Shown one piece after another: positions 1-7,926 of a stretch of 64,000 bases of DNA (its first letter is position 1; each line of letters starts with the position of its first letter). Location of the stretch: contig NZ_FQVO01000006.1 of assembly GCF_900129385.1 (NCBI RefSeq), positions 1-64,000 on the forward strand, given 5' to 3'. Origin of the DNA: Chryseobacterium takakiae. Its GTDB lineage: Bacteria > Bacteroidota > Bacteroidia > Flavobacteriales > Weeksellaceae. The notes beneath the pieces are model-generated. The model was not told the origin of the DNA, made no database searches, and saw only the letters and a program-made list of their open reading frames with translations. The translations under genes were made by a program, and so were the position numbers.

Positions 1-2
1 CT

Positions 3-50
3 CAAAAGTGTGCGGAAACAAAACCAGCTGATTTTGATTATAATGTCTAA
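3..50 (+). CDS. possible 3' end of a gene entering from the left
   Basis: The third forward frame is open from the window edge to a TAA at 48-50 and would encode a C-terminus ending ADFDYNV. The other two forward frames also stop within 70 bases, so the choice rests only on a plausible residue mix. No function can be given, and this may be non-coding. Confidence 0.2.
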   Translation, partial: QKCAETKPADFDYNV

Positions 51-126
51 ATCCCATATATATGACTGATTACCAGATAAATATACAAAATACTCACAAA
101 TGTTACAACTTTTTTTAATAAAAAAA

Positions 127-146
127 CCGCCTCAGTTGTGAGACGG
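127..146 (-). terminator. terminator of the HNH gene
   Basis: Arms CCGCCTCA and TGAGACGG pair with one mismatch around a 4-base loop. On the minus strand the hairpin is followed by a long T-run (A-run 114-126 on plus). It lies 15 bases beyond the stop of the HNH nuclease gene. Confidence 0.6.
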
Positions 147-160
147 CCTCCTAATCGTTT

Positions 161-1141
161 TTATGATTTATTAAAAATAAGACTATAGTGATATCGCAAG
201 AATTCAGATCCTAGATTTTCTCGGTTATAGGCTAATTCTTTAAGGTGATATTGATTATGAGAATCAATGTGCTCTATTAATTTTGTCTCAGGATTTATGG
301 CAATACTTCCATAATCAAATTCAGTGTGGTGATAAGGGCAAAGAATGATTATATTTCCCTTAGTGTCTGGTCCTTGATGTTCTCCACCTAATGGTTTCAA
401 ATGATGACCTTCAGAATAGTAAAACCCATTTGGCAGTTGAATACTTTTTCCACATATTTGGCATTTCCAATTGTTCTCAGCCTTAGTTGATCTTGATAAT
501 TTAGTATCTCTAATTAGTCTTGAAATAATTGTTTTAACACGCCCTGCAGGATTGTAATCTGGACTCTGTGGTTCGTTTTTAGTTGGTACATTAATATTAT
601 TTTCTATACCCAATTCAGGTTTAAAACCAATTGATCTTGAAATCAAGTCAAAAACATTATACAATTCTGGAGAACATGTAGCGAAATATTTTTGTGCAAC
701 TCTAAGTTCTTCCCTATATAAATTATAGAATTGTCCATCTTTGTTATTTTGAAGAATATCTTTTAAATTTTGGTGATATTCAATAAAAATTTTATCGATT
801 GGATACGGGACTTCAACTTTTGTAAAATTGGTAATATTAATTCTTTGATAAATTTCTCTATTACCCCAGTCTTCGGATAACGGTGGTTCTTCATTCGTTT
901 CAATTAGTTCCGAGTTGGCTGTAGAAATGCCATAAAAATGATACTTGTCTTTAATTTTTACAAGATGTATTATAGTATCATTTATATTTACTCTTTCCAT
1001 CAATTTCCAAGATCTAGTGTAAGAATTGCGGCTAAATTTTGGGCTCCATAAGCAAGCTCCTAATTCCCATCCGATTCCTCCATGTTTTAAGTTTGTAATT
1101 TCAATATAAATTTTTTGATTTTCTTTAATTTGAGGTAACAT
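161..1141 (-). CDS. HNH endonuclease with a possible EVE/PUA-like N-terminal domain
   Basis: Probable HNH nuclease. The C-terminal third has a zinc/HNH module: C243-x2-C246, the GHH pair at 261-263, N279 and C284-x2-H287 (numbering from an upstream ATG at 1189). This arrangement is typical of McrA-like restriction nucleases. Residues 20-130 form a separate beta-rich region with tryptophans and a short YHFYGIS strand that resembles EVE/PUA-fold base readers; that resemblance is an impression, not a demonstrated match. I place the start at the internal ATG (1141), giving 326 residues, because the 16 preceding residues are a lysine/asparagine run unlike a folded N-terminus. The gene is A/T-rich compared with dnaJ beside it and stands alone with its own terminator. 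Such fusions are often modification-dependent restriction enzymes; that role is inferred. Confidence 0.72.
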   Translation of the reverse strand: MLPQIKENQKIYIEITNLKHGGIGWELGACLWSPKFSRNSYTRSWKLMERVNINDTIIHLVKIKDKYHFYGISTANSELIETNEEPPLSEDWGNREIYQRINITNFTKVEVPYPIDKIFIEYHQNLKDILQNNKDGQFYNLYREELRVAQKYFATCSPELYNVFDLISRSIGFKPELGIENNINVPTKNEPQSPDYNPAGRVKTIISRLIRDTKLSRSTKAENNWKCQICGKSIQLPNGFYYSEGHHLKPLGGEHQGPDTKGNIIILCPYHHTEFDYGSIAINPETKLIEHIDSHNQYHLKELAYNRENLGSEFLRYHYSLIFNKS

Positions 1142-1225
1142 TTTTCTGTTTTTTTTTGTTTTTAGCTTATTTTTTAAATTTAAAAACAAATATATAATTA
1201 AAAATGTTGAAACTATTAAATAAAA

Positions 1226-1245
1226 AAGAGGCCTAAGCCTCTTTA
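1226..1245 (-). terminator. terminator of grpE-dnaJ
   Basis: Perfect arms AAAGAGGC and GCCTCTTT with a CTAA loop, followed on the minus strand by a T-rich tract. It starts a few bases beyond the dnaJ stop. Confidence 0.8.
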
Positions 1246-1250
1246 ATATA

Positions 1251-2363
1251 TTAGTTGAATAGATCTTTCACTTTATCAAAAAAAGTTTTTTCCTTTCCTG
1301 ATGGTTCAGCAATCATTTCTCCGCTGTCCATCTGTTTCTCAAAGAAATCTTTCTGTTCTTTCGTCAGCTTTTGTGGAGTCCAGACATTAATGTGGATAAA
1401 CATATCGCCTTTTCCGTAGCTGTCGATGCTTGGAAGACCTTTTCCTGCTAATCTCAGGATTTTTCCGGATTGCGTTCCGGCATCGATGGTAATTTTTACC
1501 TTTCCGCCAACAGTCGGTACTTCTTTTTTTGTTCCCAAAGCTGCTTCGGCAAAAGAAATATACAATTCTTGGTGAAGATTATCGCCTTCTCTTTTAATGG
1601 TTTTATCAACTTCTTCTTCAATAATCACCAAAAGGTCTCCCGGAATACCGCCGAAAGGCGCATCATTTCCTTTTCCTCTTACATTAAGCTGGATGCCGTC
1701 TCTCGCTCCTGCAGGAATATTGATGGTAACTTCCTCTTCATCTTTAATAAGTCCTTGCGCATTGGCACCGGCCGGAATTTTATCGGCAACTTTCCCGATT
1801 CCCTGGCAGGTTCCGCAGGTAGTCTGGGTCTGCATCTGTCCGAACATCGTATTCATGACTTTCAGCTGAACTCCCGAACCGCCGCAGGTAGGACACGTTT
1901 TTGAAGTCGCCCCTTCAGCTAACTTCATTTTCTTTACTTTAATGGTCTTCTGCGTTCCGTTTACCATTTCATCAAGATTCAGCTTGATCCTGATTCGCAG
2001 ATTGGAACCTTTCACCTGCTGACGTCCGCCTCCGCCGCCAAAACCGCCGAAACCGCCACCGAAAATATCTCCGAACTGACTGAAAATATCCTCCATGTTC
2101 ATTCCGCCGCCAAAGCCGCCGCCAAAACCACCGTTTCCGCCAACTCCCGCATGACCGAACTGATCATATCTTGCGCGCTTCTGTTCATCGCTCAATACTT
2201 CGTAAGCTTCTGCTGCTTCCTTGAATTTTTCTTCAGCATCTTTATCGCCCGGATTTTTATCAGGGTGATATTTGATAGCCATTTTGCGGTATGCTTTCTT
2301 TATCTCGTCGGCTGATGCAGATTTGCTGATCTCAAGAACCTCGTAATAATCTCTTTTTGACAT
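1251..2363 (-). CDS. dnaJ: molecular chaperone DnaJ
   Basis: Hsp40 co-chaperone that delivers unfolded clients to DnaK and stimulates its ATPase. The J domain (about 1-70) carries HPD at 33-35. A Gly/Phe linker (about 73-115) follows, then a zinc-finger region and the C-terminal client-binding beta domains. Only two CxxCxGxG-type motifs are present, CPTCGGSG and CGTCQGIG, where the canonical protein has four; the outer pair that builds zinc centre I is absent. The same reduced finger is, as I recall, usual in flavobacterial DnaJ, so it looks like a lineage trait rather than damage. It lies downstream of grpE on the same strand with a 100-base gap containing an imperfect inverted repeat. Length (370) is normal. 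Confidence 0.97.
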   Translation of the reverse strand: MSKRDYYEVLEISKSASADEIKKAYRKMAIKYHPDKNPGDKDAEEKFKEAAEAYEVLSDEQKRARYDQFGHAGVGGNGGFGGGFGGGMNMEDIFSQFGDIFGGGFGGFGGGGGRQQVKGSNLRIRIKLNLDEMVNGTQKTIKVKKMKLAEGATSKTCPTCGGSGVQLKVMNTMFGQMQTQTTCGTCQGIGKVADKIPAGANAQGLIKDEEEVTINIPAGARDGIQLNVRGKGNDAPFGGIPGDLLVIIEEEVDKTIKREGDNLHQELYISFAEAALGTKKEVPTVGGKVKITIDAGTQSGKILRLAGKGLPSIDSYGKGDMFIHINVWTPQKLTKEQKDFFEKQMDSGEMIAEPSGKEKTFFDKVKDLFN

Positions 2364-2383
2364 CTCTTTCTATAATTGATTAT

Positions 2384-2454
2384 TGATAAATGATAATAGA
2401 TTTAAATGGGTAAACAAATGAATGTACATCAATTATCACTCATCATTTATCATT
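2384..2454. repeat. short inverted repeat between grpE and dnaJ
   Basis: TGATAAATGAT at 2384-2394 is the reverse complement of ATCATTTATCA at 2442-2452. The pair brackets most of the 100-base grpE-dnaJ gap and could form an mRNA hairpin or processing site between the two cistrons. Similar ATTATCATT-type simple sequence recurs before truB (about 16465-16497). Confidence 0.45.
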
Positions 2455-2463
2455 CATAAATTT

Positions 2464-3000
2464 TTAATTTCCTGTAACTACTTTCGCAAAACGGATCACT
2501 TTATCTCCCAAAGTATATCCTGTTTCAATCACGTCTACAATTTTACCTTTAAGATCTTCTGACGGGGCAGGGATCTGAGTAATGGCTTCGTGGAAATCTA
2601 CATTGAAGCTGTCTCCCGGATTTACCTCTATCGCTTTCAGTCCTTTTTCAGTTAGTTTACTTTTAAATTTATTGTAGATCAGTTCAACGCCCTGAAGATC
2701 CGAAGGATTACCGTTTTTGGCAATTTCCTTTAGTGCTCTTTCAAAATCATCCAGAACGCCCAGCATGGAAACCATCATATCCTGATTGGCATACTGGAAA
2801 AATTCCATTTTTTCCTTAGACGTTCTTTTTTTATAGTTTTCGAATTCAGCGTATAATCTGATGTAACGGTCTTTTTCTTCTGCCAAAAGTTCCTCCGCAG
2901 AAGGTTTTGCTGTCACATTGTCTTCAGATGCAGCCTCATTCTGAATATTGGTTTCTTCCTGATTATTGATGCTTTCTTCGTTGATATCCTGATTTTCCAT
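2464..3000 (-). CDS. grpE: nucleotide exchange factor GrpE
   Basis: DnaK nucleotide exchange factor. The first 40 residues are acidic and Asn/Glu-rich. A long helical dimerisation segment (EELLAEEKDRYIRLYAEFEN region) follows, then the C-terminal beta domain with the family motif ending VIETGYTLGDKVIRFAKVVT. The length of 178 is usual. First gene of a grpE-dnaJ unit with the chaperone order common in this phylum; dnaK is not in the window. A possible -24/-12-type promoter lies just upstream (3029-3043). Confidence 0.97.
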   Translation of the reverse strand: MENQDINEESINNQEETNIQNEAASEDNVTAKPSAEELLAEEKDRYIRLYAEFENYKKRTSKEKMEFFQYANQDMMVSMLGVLDDFERALKEIAKNGNPSDLQGVELIYNKFKSKLTEKGLKAIEVNPGDSFNVDFHEAITQIPAPSEDLKGKIVDVIETGYTLGDKVIRFAKVVTGN

Positions 3001-3028
3001 AATTCAATATTTATTTGGGTTAGTATTG

Positions 3029-3043
3029 ACAAACATTCTGCCA
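3029..3043 (-). promoter_or_regulatory. candidate sigma-54-like promoter of grpE-dnaJ
   Basis: On the minus strand TGGCAGAATGTTTGT reads 28-42 bases before the grpE ATG. It keeps GG-N10-G(T) with the spacing of -24/-12 promoters (consensus TGGCAC-N5-TTGC), but has GT where GC is expected. No TTG-N19-21-TAnnTTTG housekeeping promoter fits this stretch. The assignment is an inference from one site. Confidence 0.35.
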
Positions 3044-3117
3044 AAGGACAAAGGGTGACATTTAGGCAGATATTGTAATTTTTAATAATTCACCATTCAC
3101 CATTAACTTCTTTTAAG

Positions 3118-3245
3118 AAGCTTTATCGCGCTATCCACTCATACTCCTCGCGCAGCCGCAGCTTTCATTGCCCGCGTTTGCTGTGGGGTAACCGTTACTA
3201 TCGCGGCTAGGGTATCAGGTTTGGTAACTTCGGAACCTCAGGCAC
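3118..3245 (-). repeat. dispersed structured element, copy 1
   Basis: Read on the minus strand, this shares ordered blocks with 26059-26204: a CTGAGG..TCC.GAAG block, CCTAGCC..GATAG.AACGGTTACCCC, and GAGGAGTA.GAGTGGATAGC, ending in an AAGCT. The segment between the conserved ends differs and is GC-rich and self-complementary. It lies in the 436-base gap between grpE and mntH, which holds no gene. Whether it is a flavobacterial RNA motif (for example Flavo-1) or a mobile repeat cannot be told by eye. Confidence 0.7.
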
Positions 3246-3304
3246 CATTGAAATTACTGTTTGTTAAAACTATTATTTTAATATATATAAAAATAGCATT
3301 ACAA

Positions 3305-3364
3305 AATTCCCCTCATCCGGAGGAGGGGTGGATTTGACCAAAGGGAGAAGACGGGGTGGTTTAA
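3305..3364 (+). repeat. CCCCTC/GAGGGG-type dispersed repeat
   Basis: AATTCCCCTC, then GAGGAGGGGTGG, ending ACGGGGTGGTTTAA. Related sequences occur at 41141-41191, 49388-49427, 49465-49500 and (inverted) 51492-51551. A common type of intergenic repeat in Bacteroidetes; here it sits just beyond the mntH stop. Confidence 0.6.
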
Positions 3365-3436
3365 AATTACTTAAATAAAATGGTAAATTAAAAAACTGAA
3401 AATATTTAAATATAAAAAGTTCTTAATAAATTCACT

Positions 3437-4777
3437 TTAAACACCCTCTCCAAAAAAAGTCTGGTACAAAAGATAAACATTCAGAATAATGATAATAAAT
3501 GAAATAATCCAGACACAAACTCTTAAAAAAGGTTTATTCACAAATTCCCCCATTTTTGCTTTATCATTGGTAAACATGACTAAAGGAACAACCGCAAAAC
3601 TCAGCTGCATGGATAGTATCACCTGGCTTAAAACTAAAAGATCCGTAGTTCCTTTTTCACCGTAAAGAATAGCAACAATAAGTGCCGGAATGACAGCAAT
3701 TAATCTTGTAATCAGTCGTCGCAGCCAGGGTTTTAATTTAATATTCAGAAAACCTTCCATTACGATTTGTCCGGCAAGAGTGCCTGTTAAAGTAGAATTC
3801 TGTCCCGAAGCCAGTAAAGCAATCGCAAAAACAATACTTGCCATAGAAGCGCCTAAAATGGGAGTCAGTAATTTATATGCATCATGAATATCCGCTACGT
3901 CATGATTCCCCGAAACGTGGAAAGTGGCGGCTGCCAGAATGAGAATCGCACCATTAATAAAGAAAGCCAGCATCAGAGAAAAAGTGCTGTCTAATGTCGC
4001 AAATTTTATGGCTTCTTTTTTTCCTTCAGCATTTCGTGGGTAATCTCTTGTCTGAACAATACTGCTGTGTAAATACAAATTATGCGGCATTACAGTGGCT
4101 CCTAAAATTCCTATCGCAATATAAAGCATCGCAGGATTCTGAACGATTTCCGCTTTTGGAATAAGCCCCCCGAAAATTTCTTTCATGGCAGGCTCTGAAA
4201 TTACCAGTTCATAAACAAAACAGGCGAGGATAATAAAAATTAGTCCTCCCACAATGCTTTCAATCCACCGGAATCCTTTAGACTGGAGCAGAAGAATGAA
4301 CAGTACGTCTATTGTCGTTATAACAATTCCCCAGGTAAGAGGAATCTGGAAAAGGAGATTGAGTGCAATGGCAGATCCAATCACCTCGGCAAGATCGCAA
4401 GCTGCAATAGCAATCTCACAGAATATCCATAATACAAAGTTGGTAGTAGGACTGAAATGATCCCTGCAGGCCTGAGCAAGGTCTCTTTCGGCAACCACTC
4501 CAAGTTTTACGGATAAGTGTTGCAATACCATCGCGAAAATATTCGAGATCAGTATTACGGAAAGCAGCGTATAACCGAACTGCGCTCCTCCCGCAATATC
4601 CGTTGCCCAGTTTCCGGGATCCATGTATCCTACCGCAACCATAAGTCCCGGACCGGCAAAGGCCAGATATTTTCTCCAGAAGCTGCCGTTTTGGGGAACT
4701 TTTACGGAAGAATATACTTCAGATAGTGAATTGGATGTTTTATCTCTACGCCAGGCGTTCTTTAAATTCAAACTCAT
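3437..4777 (-). CDS. mntH: Nramp family Mn2+/Fe2+ transporter
   Basis: Proton-coupled divalent metal importer of the inner membrane. The two signature metal-site motifs are intact: DPGN at 53-56 in TM1 and MPHN at 230-233 in TM6. About eleven hydrophobic segments are visible and the length (446) is typical. The gene stands alone. Its promoter is unusually clear (4798-4829), with an 18-bp palindrome over the -7 box and start site, so repression by a DtxR/MntR-type metal sensor is likely. The substrate is inferred from family and operator type, manganese being most likely. Confidence 0.93.
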   Translation of the reverse strand: MSLNLKNAWRRDKTSNSLSEVYSSVKVPQNGSFWRKYLAFAGPGLMVAVGYMDPGNWATDIAGGAQFGYTLLSVILISNIFAMVLQHLSVKLGVVAERDLAQACRDHFSPTTNFVLWIFCEIAIAACDLAEVIGSAIALNLLFQIPLTWGIVITTIDVLFILLLQSKGFRWIESIVGGLIFIILACFVYELVISEPAMKEIFGGLIPKAEIVQNPAMLYIAIGILGATVMPHNLYLHSSIVQTRDYPRNAEGKKEAIKFATLDSTFSLMLAFFINGAILILAAATFHVSGNHDVADIHDAYKLLTPILGASMASIVFAIALLASGQNSTLTGTLAGQIVMEGFLNIKLKPWLRRLITRLIAVIPALIVAILYGEKGTTDLLVLSQVILSMQLSFAVVPLVMFTNDKAKMGEFVNKPFLRVCVWIISFIIIILNVYLLYQTFFGEGV

Positions 4778-4781
4778 AGAA

Positions 4782-4799
4782 TGTTAGAAATGACTAACA
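4782..4799 (-). promoter_or_regulatory. candidate metal-repressor operator before mntH
   Basis: TGTTAG-N6-CTAACA is a perfect dyad of 6-bp arms, 5-22 bases before the mntH ATG, overlapping the -7 box and the expected transcription start. TTAG-N6-CTAA resembles DtxR/MntR-family boxes. Binding by such a repressor is inferred. Confidence 0.55.
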
Positions 4800-4829
4800 A
4801 ATGTAATTAAATAAATGAAAACTACAAAA
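4798..4829 (-). promoter_or_regulatory. mntH promoter
   Basis: On the minus strand TTTTG, 19 bases, then TACATTTG: an exact Bacteroidetes -33/-7 pair (TTG-N19-TAnnTTTG). The leader before the ATG is only about 15-20 bases. Confidence 0.75.
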
Positions 4830-4840
4830 TCATAAATAAA

Positions 4841-4862
4841 GATCCCGAAATGCTTCGGGATC
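4841..4862 (-). terminator. terminator of the DUF937/OmpA gene
   Basis: GATCCCGAA, 4-base loop, TTCGGGATC; on the minus strand it is followed by CTTTATTTATG. It separates the upstream gene from the mntH promoter. Confidence 0.8.
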
Positions 4863-4883
4863 TGCCATTATATCGTAATAAAA

Positions 4884-6179
4884 TTATTTTGCAAAACGTA
4901 CAGCCATTTTACGGTCAACGGCTCTTTCAGCATCAGAGGCAGAAGCATCAACAGTTGCAAATTCACTTCCATATCCGTCTGCTCCGGTAATTTGCGATCC
5001 TACACCTCGTTGGTCCAGCCAGGATCTTATAAATTTTGCACGGTCTTCAGATAATTTCTGATTTTTAGCTTCGTCACCTGTCTTATCGGTATAACCTCCA
5101 ATTTTAACCTTTACATCAGGATAAGCTTTTAAGATGGCTACCAGGTTTTGTAGTTGTGCATCGGAGCCGGCTTCAAGCTGATCAGCACTTCCCGTTTTAA
5201 AATTGACGTGGTCAAAGTTATACCAAGTATCTTTTAATGCGTCGTCATTCTGTGCGTTTTTATAACCTTCTGATTTCAGAAAAGCAATCATTCGGTCTTC
5301 CATCCCTCCTTTGTATCCTCTTAAAGGGGTGCCATTCAGATCAATGTCTTCATCAGCCTGAGTAGCAGAAATTCCTGTCGAGTTACTGTTTCCGGTAGTA
5401 GTTGCTGTATCGGTTACCACTTCGCCGGAGTCAGTTACAATAGTGGTTGTCGTTGTTTCTCTTTGTTCACACTGTCTCCAGATGAAATAGGCTGCGGCAA
5501 TCAATAATAAAAGTGGCAAAAGCCATTTCCAGATAGAACTGTCTTTATCTTTATTTCTATCGGGGAAAGTTCCATTCATAGCGGTGCTTCTCGTAACTTC
5601 CACTTTCGGTTCTTCCTGAGCCGGCATATTGATCTTATCCTTATCATTGTCAAATTTATATCTAGCATCCCAGTCTCCCATGCTAAGCGAAGCAAAAGAA
5701 AGTCCTGCAGGCAATAATGTTGAAACAATCCCTTTCTGGTCATTAAGGAGTCTTGAAATTCCTGCTTTATCCAGATTGTTATCTGCAGCATACTTACTAA
5801 TTGTACCAATAGTTGTTCCGGTGACCAAATTTAAAAGAGAGTTTGAAGAATTATTACTGACTTCCGCATAAGTGGCAACTGAGTTGACAAGTCCGTTCAG
5901 CTTATCGCCGAATATCTGTGTAAGTACACTTGCAATCGATGAATTGTTGGAAGAATTTCCCACCGCATTTGCGAGAATTTGTGGTGAGGAAGAATTCATG
6001 ATAGCATCCAATACTAAAGGATTATCCGAATTGTTGGCCAATCCTCCCACCACAGCAGGCAATAATCCTTCGATGGCTTTTGTAATTCCGGATTCGCTTT
6101 CACCGTACTGTGAAGCAGCTTGGGTTATCAAAGCCGGTCCCAGCTGTCCTTTAATAAGATCAATAATGTTTAGAGACAT
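4884..6179 (-). CDS. DUF937 (YidB-like) and OmpA domain protein
   Basis: Two-domain envelope protein of 431 residues. Residues 1-165 form a DUF937/YidB-like helical region (repeated Asn/Ser-rich helices, LLPAVVGGLANNSDN). A single transmembrane segment (about 217-235, WLLPLLLLIAAAYFIW) follows, then a Thr/Ser-rich linker. An OmpA-like peptidoglycan-binding domain (about 300-430) carries NFKTGSA, VKIGGYTDKTG and the NQKLSEDRA helix typical of the family. There is no cleavable signal; the transmembrane segment probably anchors it with the OmpA domain in the periplasm. Monocistronic, with its own terminator. The DUF937-OmpA fusion is known in this phylum; its precise role is not. Confidence 0.88.
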   Translation of the reverse strand: MSLNIIDLIKGQLGPALITQAASQYGESESGITKAIEGLLPAVVGGLANNSDNPLVLDAIMNSSSPQILANAVGNSSNNSSIASVLTQIFGDKLNGLVNSVATYAEVSNNSSNSLLNLVTGTTIGTISKYAADNNLDKAGISRLLNDQKGIVSTLLPAGLSFASLSMGDWDARYKFDNDKDKINMPAQEEPKVEVTRSTAMNGTFPDRNKDKDSSIWKWLLPLLLLIAAAYFIWRQCEQRETTTTTIVTDSGEVVTDTATTTGNSNSTGISATQADEDIDLNGTPLRGYKGGMEDRMIAFLKSEGYKNAQNDDALKDTWYNFDHVNFKTGSADQLEAGSDAQLQNLVAILKAYPDVKVKIGGYTDKTGDEAKNQKLSEDRAKFIRSWLDQRGVGSQITGADGYGSEFATVDASASDAERAVDRKMAVRFAK

Positions 6180-6249
6180 AGTAAATTATTTTGAGATTAA
6201 TGTAGAATGATGCTAGCAAAAACTTGTCCAAACGTCGATGATAAAAAAA

Positions 6250-6282
6250 AATCTGCAAAAATCCATTGGATTTTTACAGATT
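6250..6282 (-). terminator. terminator of proS
   Basis: AATCTG-c-AAAAATCC, loop ATT, GGATTTTT-a-CAGATT, with one internal mismatch, followed by a T-run on the minus strand (A-run 6242-6250 on plus). Confidence 0.75.
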
Positions 6283-6303
6283 CAATATCATTTTTAAGAT
6301 TTG

Positions 6304-7779
6304 TTAATATGCTTTTGCAAATAAAACTCTTCTTTTGGATGGTTTTCCTGAAATAAGAGATACTCCCTCTTCAATATCATCATCCAAAGGGATACATCTG
6401 ATGGTTGCCTTGGTCTCTTCTTTGATCTGTTCTTCTTCCTCAGCAGTGCCGTCCCAGTGCGCATAGATAAAGCCGCCTTTTTCTTCCAGAACTTTTTTAA
6501 ATTCCTCGTAAGAATCAACTTTGGTAATATTGTTCTTTCTGAATTCGAAAGCTTTATTATAGATATCCTGCTGGATGGTTTTTAGTAAATCTTCGATGTA
6601 AGAATCCAGTCCTTCAATAGAACGTACTTCTTTCGTAAGATTGTCTCTTCGTGCAATTTCCACAGATTTGTTTTCCAGATCTCTAGGTCCCATCGCAATT
6701 CTTACAGGAACACCTTTTAGTTCATATTCTGCAAATTTCCAACCCGGTTTGTTTTGAGTGTCATTATCAAATTTCACGGAAATTCCTTTCGCTCTTAATT
6801 TAGCCTGGATGTCCAATGCTACTTCACTGATCTGCTCCAGCTGCTCTTCTCCTTTAAAAATCGGAACAATAACCACCTGAATAGGAGCCAGCGTAGGAGG
6901 AAGCACCAATCCGAAATCATCGGAATGGGTCATGATCAATGCTCCCATAAGGCGTGTTGAAGTTCCCCAGGAAGTTGCCCACGCATGTTCTATCTTTCCT
7001 TCTTTATTGGTGAACTTTACATCAAAAGCTTTGGCAAAATTCTGGCCTAAAAAGTGAGAGGTTCCTGCCTGAAGCGCTTTTCCGTCCTGCATTAATGCTT
7101 CAATACAATACGTTTCATCGGCTCCGGCAAACCTTTCGGAAGGTGTTTTTAATCCTTGGATTACCGGCATTGCCATGAAATTTTCTGCAAAATCCGCATA
7201 CACTTTATTCATTTTTTCCGCTTCTTCAATCGCTTCTTCTTTTGTTGCGTGAGCAGTATGGCCTTCCTGCCAAAGAAATTCAGCAGTTCTCAGGAAAAGA
7301 CGTGTTCTCATTTCCCAACGTACCACATTGGCCCATTGGTTAATAAGGATCGGTAAATCTCTGTAAGACTGGATCCAGTTTTTATAGGTGTTCCAGATAA
7401 TTGCTTCCGAAGTAGGACGTACAATCAGCTCTTCTTCAAGTTTAGCATCAGGATCTACAATCAGTTTGGAAGGGTTATCCGGATCTGTTTTTAATCGATA
7501 GTGCGTAACAACGGCACATTCTTTAGCAAAACCTTCTGCATTTTTTTCTTCAGCCTCAAACAAGCTCTTGGGCACAAAAAGCGGGAAATAAGCGTTTACG
7601 TGACCTGTCTCCTTGAATTTTTTATCCATTTCGTCACGCATTTTCTCCCAGATTGCATAGCCATATGGTTTAATTACCATGCATCCTCGTACTCCTGAGT
7701 TTTCAGCTAAGTCGGCTTTTACCACCAACTCGTTATACCATTTGCTGTAATCTTCGCTTCTTGAGGTTAATTTTGCCAT
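6304..7779 (-). CDS. proS: prolyl-tRNA synthetase, archaeal/eukaryote-like type
   Basis: Class II synthetase charging tRNA-Pro. At 491 residues it is the short form without the bacterial editing insertion. The class II catalytic core is evident ([46 protein letters not shown]). An anticodon-binding domain (about 290-390) and a C-terminal extension ending in the conserved tyrosine (FAKAY) follow. Monocistronic; its leader (7780-7890) carries a 10-bp AT hairpin and GGTAC repeats. A TATATTTG -7 box on the minus strand (7892-7899) probably drives it. Confidence 0.97.
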   Translation of the reverse strand: MAKLTSRSEDYSKWYNELVVKADLAENSGVRGCMVIKPYGYAIWEKMRDEMDKKFKETGHVNAYFPLFVPKSLFEAEEKNAEGFAKECAVVTHYRLKTDPDNPSKLIVDPDAKLEEELIVRPTSEAIIWNTYKNWIQSYRDLPILINQWANVVRWEMRTRLFLRTAEFLWQEGHTAHATKEEAIEEAEKMNKVYADFAENFMAMPVIQGLKTPSERFAGADETYCIEALMQDGKALQAGTSHFLGQNFAKAFDVKFTNKEGKIEHAWATSWGTSTRLMGALIMTHSDDFGLVLPPTLAPIQVVIVPIFKGEEQLEQISEVALDIQAKLRAKGISVKFDNDTQNKPGWKFAEYELKGVPVRIAMGPRDLENKSVEIARRDNLTKEVRSIEGLDSYIEDLLKTIQQDIYNKAFEFRKNNITKVDSYEEFKKVLEEKGGFIYAHWDGTAEEEEQIKEETKATIRCIPLDDDIEEGVSLISGKPSKRRVLFAKAY

Positions 7780-7830
7780 TAATTTTTTTTTAATTTTTTT
7801 AACTTTTCGCTATTATTGTTATCTAAAAAT

Positions 7831-7855
7831 AAAAATCTATTTTTGATAGATTTTT
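7831..7855 (-). other. hairpin in the proS leader
   Basis: AAAAATCTAT, 5-base loop, ATAGATTTTT: a perfect 10-bp AT-only stem about 50-75 bases before the proS ATG, followed on the minus strand by a T-rich run. It could act as a weak attenuator, but no leader peptide or T-box is evident. Confidence 0.4.
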
Positions 7856-7885
7856 GTACCTGTGGTAATGGTACATTTTTGGTAC
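7856..7885. promoter_or_regulatory. GGTAC repeats between proS and the lipoprotein gene
   Basis: GTACC at 7856-7860, then GGTACATTTT at 7870-7879 and again at 7881-7890. The first two form an inverted pair and the last two a tandem direct repeat with an 11-base step. They lie beside the proS -7 box in a divergent intergenic region, as expected for an operator. The bound factor is unknown. Confidence 0.35.
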
Positions 7886-7891
7886 ATTTTG

Positions 7892-7899
7892 CAAATATA
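7892..7899 (-). promoter_or_regulatory. -7 box of proS promoter
   Basis: TATATTTG on the minus strand matches TAnnTTTG. No TTG is seen at the matching -33 distance, so only half the promoter is supported. Confidence 0.4.
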
Positions 7900-7926
7900 A
7901 TTTAAATAAAAAATTTTTACGTTATC

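Noticed and set aside
1470..1904. 144-codon frame opposite dnaJ
   Set aside because: Antisense shadow of the dnaJ coding sequence; no family features.
3118..3245. tRNA or tmRNA in the GC-rich block after grpE
   Set aside because: No T-loop consensus or acceptor/anticodon arms; the block matches the element at 26059 instead.
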